Assembly (NCBI RefSeq): GCF_000340215.1
Contig: NW_006921532.1
Span: 2,769,337-2,833,336, forward strand
DNA: 64,000 nucleotides
Direction of reading: 5' to 3'
Source of the DNA: Pseudocercospora fijiensis CIRAD86
Lineage: Eukaryota; Ascomycota; Dothideomycetes; Mycosphaerellales; Mycosphaerellaceae
Shown here piece after piece: positions 57,403 through 64,000 of this stretch. Both the position numbers and the translations under genes were made by a program. Within the stretch, counting starts at the first letter, position 1. Each line of letters opens with the position of its first letter. A model generated the notes under the pieces. That model did not search any database. It was not told the DNA's origin and saw nothing but the letters and a program-made list of their open reading frames with translations.

Positions 57403-60400
57403 TAGTAGCCCCCTCTCGTTTTGCGTAGAGTTCCTACGACGCTAAAGGAGGTCTATATATAATAGATACTAGTATTCTTGCCCTAGTTCGGGTCGGAGAC
57501 CTTAATCTAAATTCTATTTGTATACTTTCCGAAGAAAGTGTTCCGGAATAGTACCTTCTATCGTTGTATACTAGTCGGTATAATCTCGTAGGAATTCTTC
57601 GATTGCTTCGTAGGCGAAGATAATATAGCGTAGGGGTTCCTAGATTATATCTTCGTCTAAGTACCCTTCCTACTATACCTCTCCCTACGGACCGGGTAGG
57701 TTAAGGTTACCGAAGTTTGTATTACTAAAGCTCTATCCGATAATTGCCCGTACTATACCTAAGGCAGATTCCGGCTCGTCTTTAGTCTAATTAGTAGCCT
57801 CGGTAGCTTCCGGAATTAGCGGAATGTCTTCGGGGTCCGCGATTTCTCCGGCGGTTCTTAGGTTAATAACGTGTTTAACCGGGTAAATATTAAGATTCTC
57901 GAGGAGATCTAGTTCGTATACGTACGTACCGACCTTCTTTATAATTCGGAAGGGTCCTAGATTTTTCTAGTCGAGCTTTTTTAAAGGTCGGTTAGTTCTA
58001 ATATACCGTAAGTCGAGGTAAACGTAATCTCCGACTTAGTAATCTAGCGCGGCGCGTCTACGCTAATTCGCGTAGTGCTCGTATACCTCCTAGGTATACC
58101 TTATCTCGTCCTAGAGCTCTTAGTAGGTCTAGGCTATTTAAAGAGCGAAAGCATCGGCGTCTCTCTCTAGATCGTTTACTAGGGGCTCTAGTTCGATTTC
58201 TACTAGTTCTATACTAGTTCGGGGGTAAAATCTAGTCGAAGCGTAGAAGGGCGTAGTCTAAGTCTTAGCTAATTCCTAATTGTTAATAGCAATTTTAATA
58301 GAAGGCGTTGATTTTAGCTAGTTATTTTAGTAGTAATTGTAGAAGTACCTAATAATTTGCTCGATCTAAGCGTTAGCCCGCTCGGTTTGTCCGTCGGTCT
58401 GCGGATAGTAAGCCGTTAAAAGGCGCGCTTAAATTTTTAGTCGTTCGTACAGGCGCTTCTAGAAACGGGCGACGAAATTCGGACCGCGATTAGATACAAT
58501 TAATTTAGGTAGGCCTATATCTTTCTATACTTCTCGGTAGAAGACCTAAGCCGTATTCTTCGCGGTTAGGCTACAGGCATTTAATACCTTCTTACGTTTA
58601 GTTAGGCGGCAGACTACGACTAGTATATTTTAAAACTAAAGGCCGTTAAAGTCGGATCCTTTCGGTAGGCCTATAATAAAATCTATTAAAATGTGTTGCT
58701 AGGGCTATAGAGGGATTTTGGGAGGTTTTAGTAGCCCTTGCGGCTTACGCGTATCTACTTTTGCTCTATAGTATACTACGTAGCTTTTAACGAATCGGTC
58801 GATATCTCGGTATAGATTAGGCTAGTAGTACTACTTCCGGAGCTAAGATAATATCTTAGCTCGACTAGGATATACTATTCCGAGAGGGTTGTAGGCGGAA
58901 CGTGTAATCTAATCGCGCAAATCTTCGAAGTCTAGGACGTAGAGAGCATTCCTAAACGTTATATAGGGCGCTCGGGATAGAGTTCTATAGAGCTCGTACT
59001 CTAAAAGAGAAACATTTTTATATAACTATTCTCCGTTCTATAAAGCGTAAATTAGGCCTTTAGTAAAAGCGTCTTCGGCGTACGCTATCGTAAGCTACTA
59101 CTCGAGCTAAATAGGTTCGAGGAGGTTCTATACTTCTTCTTCGCTTTCCTAGTCGCTATCCGAGTTTTCCGAACTTATATCTTCGTCGTCCGAGCTATTA
59201 TTATCTTCGAGGAAGGCGGGAGCGGCTATTAGTACGAAGGATACTACGAGAGGCTCCGGGCTAGTAAAGTCGTCTCCGAGGAGTTCGTATAGTTCCTAGC
59301 TTAGATTATACTCTTTTAGGATAGACTATTCTTCGCGCTACGGACCTCGATCTAAAGGCGAATCTCTATTACGCCTCGTAAGTACGTCGGCCTATAAGTT
59401 CGCTTTACTAGGCTTATACTAGATAACGAAGTTAAACCGGGAAAGAAACTTACTCTAGCGTACTTATCTATAGCTAAGGATTTTGCTCTTAAGAAAGTAG
59501 ATAAGATTCTTATAGTCTAAGCTAACTTAGATCGGTAATTTAGAACTTTCGAGCTCCGGGTACTATTCTTCGAAGGCCTTAACGATTACGAGGAGTTCCT
59601 TATCGTAGATATCGTAATTATATTCTACGGAGGACATTTTCTTAGAGAGGTAGGCTATAGGTAGCTACGTATCCTCTAGGGTCGTCCGCTAAAGGAGAAC
59701 GGCGCTAGTCGTACTATCGGAAGTATCGGTTTCTAGAGGGGTTTCTTTATCGAAGTCGAAGTACTATAGGATCGGTACGGTCGTAAAACTTTGCCGTAAC
59801 TAGTCGAAGGCTTCTTAATAGGCTAGAGACTATTCAAATTTAACGTCTTTCCGCGTAAGTACTATAAGTAGACGGGCGATTCCGCTAAAATTCCGTATAA
59901 ATCTCCGGTAGAAGTTAGCGAAACCGAGGAAGCCTTAGACTTCCTTTACGTTTCGTAGTACTCCCTAGTTTAGAACGGCTTCGATTTTGCCGGGATCTAT
60001 TCGAATACCTTCTAAAGAGATAATAAGGCCGAGGAATTTTACCTCTTACTTATAGAATTCGTATTTATCGATATCGATATATAGTCCGGCCTCTTCGAGT
60101 TTCTAAAGCACTTTTTCGATATATTTGTAGTATTCGGCTTTCGTTTTACTATAAATTAAGATATTATCTATATATACCGAGACGAAGGCGTCTAAGAATT
60201 CCTTAAGCGTATCGTTAATATATAATTAGAACGTACTAGGTCTGTTATATAGTCCGAACGGTAAGACTAGGTATTCGAAAAGGCCGTAACGGGTTTAGAA
60301 GGCTATTAACTATTCGTCTCCCTCGGCAATATAGATCGCGTTAAAGGTAGCGATTACGTCGAGCTTAGTAAACTAGCGGGCTTTCGAAAGACGTTCGAGC

Positions 60401-60915
60401 GTTTCGTTTATAAGAGGAATTAGGTAGCGGTTCTTTTTTGTTAACGCGTTAAGGCCCCGGTAGTCTACGTAGAAGCGGAGACCTCCGCCGGGTTTCTAGG
60501 TAAATATTACTAGTACGGCTGCTTCGGAGGAACTAGGGCGGATAAAGCCCTTTTATAAGTTATCTTCTAGGTATTTCTTTAGTATAAGGAGCTTATCTCG
60601 AGATATAGAGTAGAGAGGACTATACGGCGGCGGCTTACCGTCGATTAGCTCGATTTTGTAGTCGATACTAGACTAGTACGGTAGTAGAATGTCGGCGTTC
60701 TTTTTCGAAAACTAGTAGAGTCGGTACTAATACTCCTTCGGTAGTTTCGTTCTCGGGTCCGTCGGTTCTTCGTCGAACTTTCGGATAGCCTTCTCGATAT
60801 CTTATATTATTATAGCGAAGATCTAAGTACGTTTATCGCGGGTAAGACGCGAGAAGGCAGCCGCGCTAATAGCGAATACGGTACGATCTCGGGGAGTATC
60901 GGAGGTAGAACTAAA
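57403..60915 (-). pseudogene. Gypsy-C pol relic lacking gag
   Basis: Chromovirus-like order on the minus strand. Reverse transcriptase begins right at the right-hand LTR (FIRPSSSEAAVLVI, then SVYIDNILIYSK, a degraded YxDD near 60.17 kb). RNase H (DTSDSTSAVLLQ) and a long linker follow. The integrase zinc region has a degraded YVVYYRAK, and the core has HILIDFIIGLP and YYPQTDGQTERAN. A GPF/RIIKKVGTYVYELDL-type C-terminal end follows. Gag, protease and the primer site are missing, so a deletion joined the 5-prime LTR directly to pol. Stops at Gln positions indicate RIP. Confidence 0.85.
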
Positions 60916-61839
60916 TTCGATTAGCAGTTTAATTACTAGTAACGTTTTGATTTAAAATCTCGTTAGTAGTTTAATTAGTAGTTTAACTAGTAGCTTAACT
61001 AGTAGTTTTATTAGTCGTTTTATTAGTAATTTCAAAAATAGCTTAGTTAACTATTTAATTAATAGTTTAATTAGTAGTTCGATTGCTAGTTTTAGTTTAA
61101 CGAAAATTTTAATTAGTATTTTATTAGTAGTTTCTTTTATAAGGGTTAGAGGCTAAGTAGTAAGAATGTATACAAGACTTTAAACTAAACTAGAGGGAGC
61201 ACTAAATTAATATAGCTACTATTTATATAAGACGAACTACGAAGAAAAGAAGAAGAGTACCTTAGAGGGAGAGCCCCTTCCTTAGTATCCCGCCCTACGG
61301 GCGTCTAGCGCGTCCGACGCGTAAGCGTAAGTATATATATCCTGCTTGCTAACTTCTTAGTAAACCTCTACTTTTAGGTCCTTCCCTATGCGCTAAGCGC
61401 GCGCGCGCGTATTCCGCTTATCCGCTATCTCGTAGTGCCTTTATCTCCTAGCTAACTTACGCGGCGCGCGTATACGAACTCGTTTAACCGCTCTTAAGTA
61501 AACATATTTCTCCTAGCTCTTCCCTATCTTCCGGTTCCTTCCTACTATTCGGATTAGTCCTACGACTCTATATATCTCGCTTGCTATCGTCTATATACGC
61601 GTACGCGTAATTTAGTATAGTCCCGTCGTTTGTATATTAATATATAACGTGTTGTTCTGCTATATACGGCCTCCGCGGGAGTCCCTAAGATATTACGTTA
61701 TACGGCTAAATAGGCGGCTAACTAGGCGACCTACTTCGCTAGGGGCCCCTACTACTAAGGCAACTCAAATCCGATATTACTTTATAGTATAGCGGCTAGC
61801 TTATAGGACTTGTCGGTGCTTTCTAGGCAGCTACTATAA
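60916..61839 (-). repeat. Gypsy-C LTR, right (5-prime) copy, truncated
   Basis: Direct repeat of 56479-57402. Its inner end at 60916 runs straight into reverse-transcriptase coding sequence without a primer site, so this end was cut by the deletion that removed gag. Confidence 0.82.
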
Positions 61840-62340
61840 CATCTTTAATAGTTTTATTAGTAGTTTTATTAATAGTTTTATTAGTAGTTTTGTTAATAGT
61901 TTTGTTTCTAGTTTAGTTAGTAGTCTTAGTACTTTAATTAGTAGTCCTATTCGTAGGTTAGCCCGTAGTCTTAGTAGTTTTACTAGTAGTTTTATTAGTA
62001 GTTTTGTTAACAGTTTTATTAGCAGTTTTATTAATAGTCCTATTAGTAGTTTTACTAATAGTCTTACTATTAGTGCTATTTGAGTTATTAGTTTCATTAT
62101 TAGTTTTATTGTTAGTTCTATTATTAGGTTTACTAATAGTCTAGCTAATAGTTTATCGAACAGTCTATCTAACAGTTTACCTAATAGTTTAATTAATAGG
62201 TTTGTTAATAGTTTTCTTAATACCTAGTCCTACTAGTAGTTGCCTACTAGTAGCCCTACTAATAGTCTAATAGCCTAAAGTTACTAGTAGCTCTACTAAT
62301 AGCTTTATTAAAATTAATAGTACTATTAGTACTAGTCTTA
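61840..62340. repeat. degenerate TAGTTTTATTA satellite-like tract
   Basis: Repeated TTTTATTAGTAG and TTTAATAG units of about 12 bp with many variants, similar in character to the 43.1-kb satellite. No coding content. Confidence 0.7.
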
Positions 62341-62500
62341 CTAATATTTTCGCTATAGGGACCTTTATACTAGTCGATAGGCTTCGTATTTAGTAGGATA
62401 TAGCTATATCTAGGTCTTTACTAGTATACGTTAAGCTCCTACTAAATTTTTATTAGCGTATTACGCTTATATCCGGGGTTCGTTAAGCGCTTTCGATTTA

Positions 62501-63045
62501 CGTTCTACGCTAAAATCCGGGATAAGTTAAACTTCTCCTTAATCTTTAATTAAATATTACTTCTACTAAAATTCTTAGCTAATTATTTCGGTCTTAGCGG
62601 ATAACTTAGATTTTTGCGGGCAGTAGGCGCGGTATCTAGATTAGTAGCTACGGTACTAATTATTTTAGTATTAGCGAACAACTTAGATTTTAATACTAGC
62701 TAGCACTAGCTAATAGTCCGAGCTAACACTAGCTAATACTAGCTAATACTAGCTAATACTAGCTAATACTAGCTAATACTAGCTAATACTAGCTAATACT
62801 AGCTAATACTAGCTAATACTAGCTAATACTAGCTAATACTAGCTAACACTAGCTAATACCTACGCTAAAATCCGGGGCAAGTCAAATTTCCCTTTAATAT
62901 TTGTTTCGATTAACGTTCTACGCTAAAATCCGTCGATTGACGTTCTACGCTAAAATCCGGGGTAAGTCAAATTCTACATCAACTTTGATAGTACAATTGG
63001 CTCTGCAAAAATTCTCAGCCAATTATTCGGGTCTTAGCGGACGGG
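62501..63045. repeat. dispersed direct repeats, RIP-mutated and intact copies
   Basis: The core CTACGCTAAAATCCG occurs at about 62505, 62862, 62923 and 62947. The longer block, including TTCT(C/T)AG(C/T)(C/T)AATTATT and GGTCTTAGCGGA, is present as a T-rich version near 62570-62605 and a C-retaining version near 63008-63042. Confidence 0.75.
62721..62860. repeat. 10-bp tandem repeat, 14 units
   Basis: Unit AGCTAATACT, nearly perfect; two units read AGCTAACACT and the last AGCTAATACC. Confidence 0.95.
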
Positions 63046-63287
63046 TGTGACGAGAACCTATGTCAATATGTAAGAATTGAGACTGTCCCATCATTGAAAG
63101 ACATTTTGATAATTGAGGAGCCAATTTGACATGCAAGGGTCCGTGTAGCTGAGCAACTTTGTGACCGACTCTTGGCATTCCGCAACGGACCTGGCCCCGC
63201 GTTAAGTTACCTACTACCTCATCCAAAGATCGCGAACACATCTACGACACCGACAAAGACACTGTCTCTCTTGATCCGCGCGCAACG

Positions 63288-63869
63288 ATGATCAACGCGG
63301 TGCTGGTCTTCAACAACAATGGCCAGCCGCGATTGACCAAATTCTACACACAACTGGTATTTCACAAACAAGCCGAGCATTAGCACATACTCATGCTGAT
63401 CACTGCCCAGGACACAGCAGTCCAACAACGCCTCATATCCGAGATCTTTACCCTCGTCTCCGCCCGCCCAGATTCCGCCTGCAACTTCCTCCCTCTGCCT
63501 CCTCTTCTCGCCTCCACTTCTTCCACAAACTCCAACGATGCTCCCTCCCTCGTGACCTACCGGCACTATGCCACACTCTACTTCATAGTCATTTCTACAT
63601 CGACTGAGTCTCCTCTCGCACTACTTGACCTGATCCAAGTCTTTGTAGAGGCACTGGATCGGCTCTTCGAGAATGTATGCGAGTTGGATCTGATATTCAA
63701 TTTTGAGACGCTGCATGCAGTGCTTGGTGAGATGATTGTGGGCGGGGTCGTGGTCGAGACGGGGCTAGAAAGGGTCGTAGAGGGCGTCAAGAGCCAGGGA
63801 AGAGTGGCGAAGAGACCTGTGAATGAGAGCAGTCGCGGAGCGGGAATAGGACTTTGGGCAGGAAGATGA
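63288..63869 (+). CDS. APS3: AP-3 adaptor complex small (sigma) subunit
   Basis: Two exons, 63288-63356 and 63411-63869, with a 54-bp intron (GTATTT...CCCAG), give 175 residues. The N-terminus MINAVLVFNNNGQPRLTKFY is the sigma-adaptin/longin start. The C-terminal half has VTYRHYATLYFIVISTSTESPLA and the family core FVEALDRLFENVCELDLIFNF followed by GEMIVGGVVVET, close to AP-3 sigma. An insertion rich in Pro/Ser after SARPDSACNFLPLP is normal in fungal AP-3 sigma. It acts in coat assembly for Golgi-to-vacuole transport. The gene is free of RIP although degraded repeats end about 240 bp upstream. Confidence 0.9.
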
Positions 63870-64000
63870 GGTGGAAGCAGACGTCGTGACGAAATGCTTT
63901 AGTGGACTTCGGTCAAGAGTGCAACGAGGTGTGGAGCCGGTCGGGATGGTATGCATGCCTCTTGAGACCACGCGATGGGTGAGACATACATATGGCCAGC

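Noticed and set aside
1..64000. tRNA or rRNA genes
   Set aside because: No B-box-like GGTTCGANNCC with a supporting cloverleaf was found by eye; a covariance search would be needed to be sure.

Overview
The window is a scaffold piece from a filamentous ascomycete, most likely a Dothideomycete of the Mycosphaerellales/Capnodiales type (inference). The host genes have short GT-AG introns of about 47-98 bp, encode typical fungal families, and alternate with AT-rich transposon blocks that carry a heavy repeat-induced point mutation (RIP) signature. In those blocks CpA has become TpA on both strands, so TAG and TAA sit where glutamine codons are expected. A run of exactly 100 N at 9558-9657 marks an assembly gap.

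Region 1 (1-21.4 kb) is gene-rich: a conserved disordered nuclear-type protein, a small TIR element, a Y-family DNA polymerase of the iota type, a coiled-coil protein, a short-chain dehydrogenase (cut by the gap), the large clamp-loader subunit RFC1, mitochondrial ribosomal protein uL16m, a small secreted protein, an SGNH esterase of the rhamnogalacturonan acetylesterase type with an apparent frameshift, and an App1-type phosphatidate phosphatase.

Region 2 (21.85-28.65 kb) is a complete but RIP-degraded Ty1/Copia element on the minus strand (here called Copia-2). It has 178-bp LTRs, a half-tRNA primer site, and an extra cysteine-rich reading frame on the opposite strand.

Region 3 (28.8-42 kb) holds a SAM methyltransferase, a Sam35/metaxin-type mitochondrial outer-membrane import subunit, a four-helix EXPERA-like membrane protein, a secreted purine-nucleoside-permease-family protein, a DUF3176 membrane protein gene and a cysteine-rich, probably GPI-anchored surface protein. 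The DUF3176 gene is split by a 3.1-kb deleted Copia element (Copia-1). The 5-bp target duplication is intact and both halves remain open and in frame.

Region 4 (42-63 kb) is a gene-free, nested graveyard of RIP-degraded LTR elements. It contains two Ty3/Gypsy polyprotein relics (Gypsy-B, Gypsy-C), a large unidentified degraded ORF, tandem LTRs, and 10- and 12-bp satellite tracts. A 25-bp near-palindrome recurs at seven sites and across unrelated elements, including Copia-1. The RIP damage stops abruptly near 63.0 kb, about 290 bp before an intact AP-3 sigma adaptor gene.

There is no gene cluster. The host genes are housekeeping and secreted functions without an obvious shared pathway. Exon boundaries below were placed by eye from splice consensus, frame continuity and family resemblance; no alignment or search could be run.
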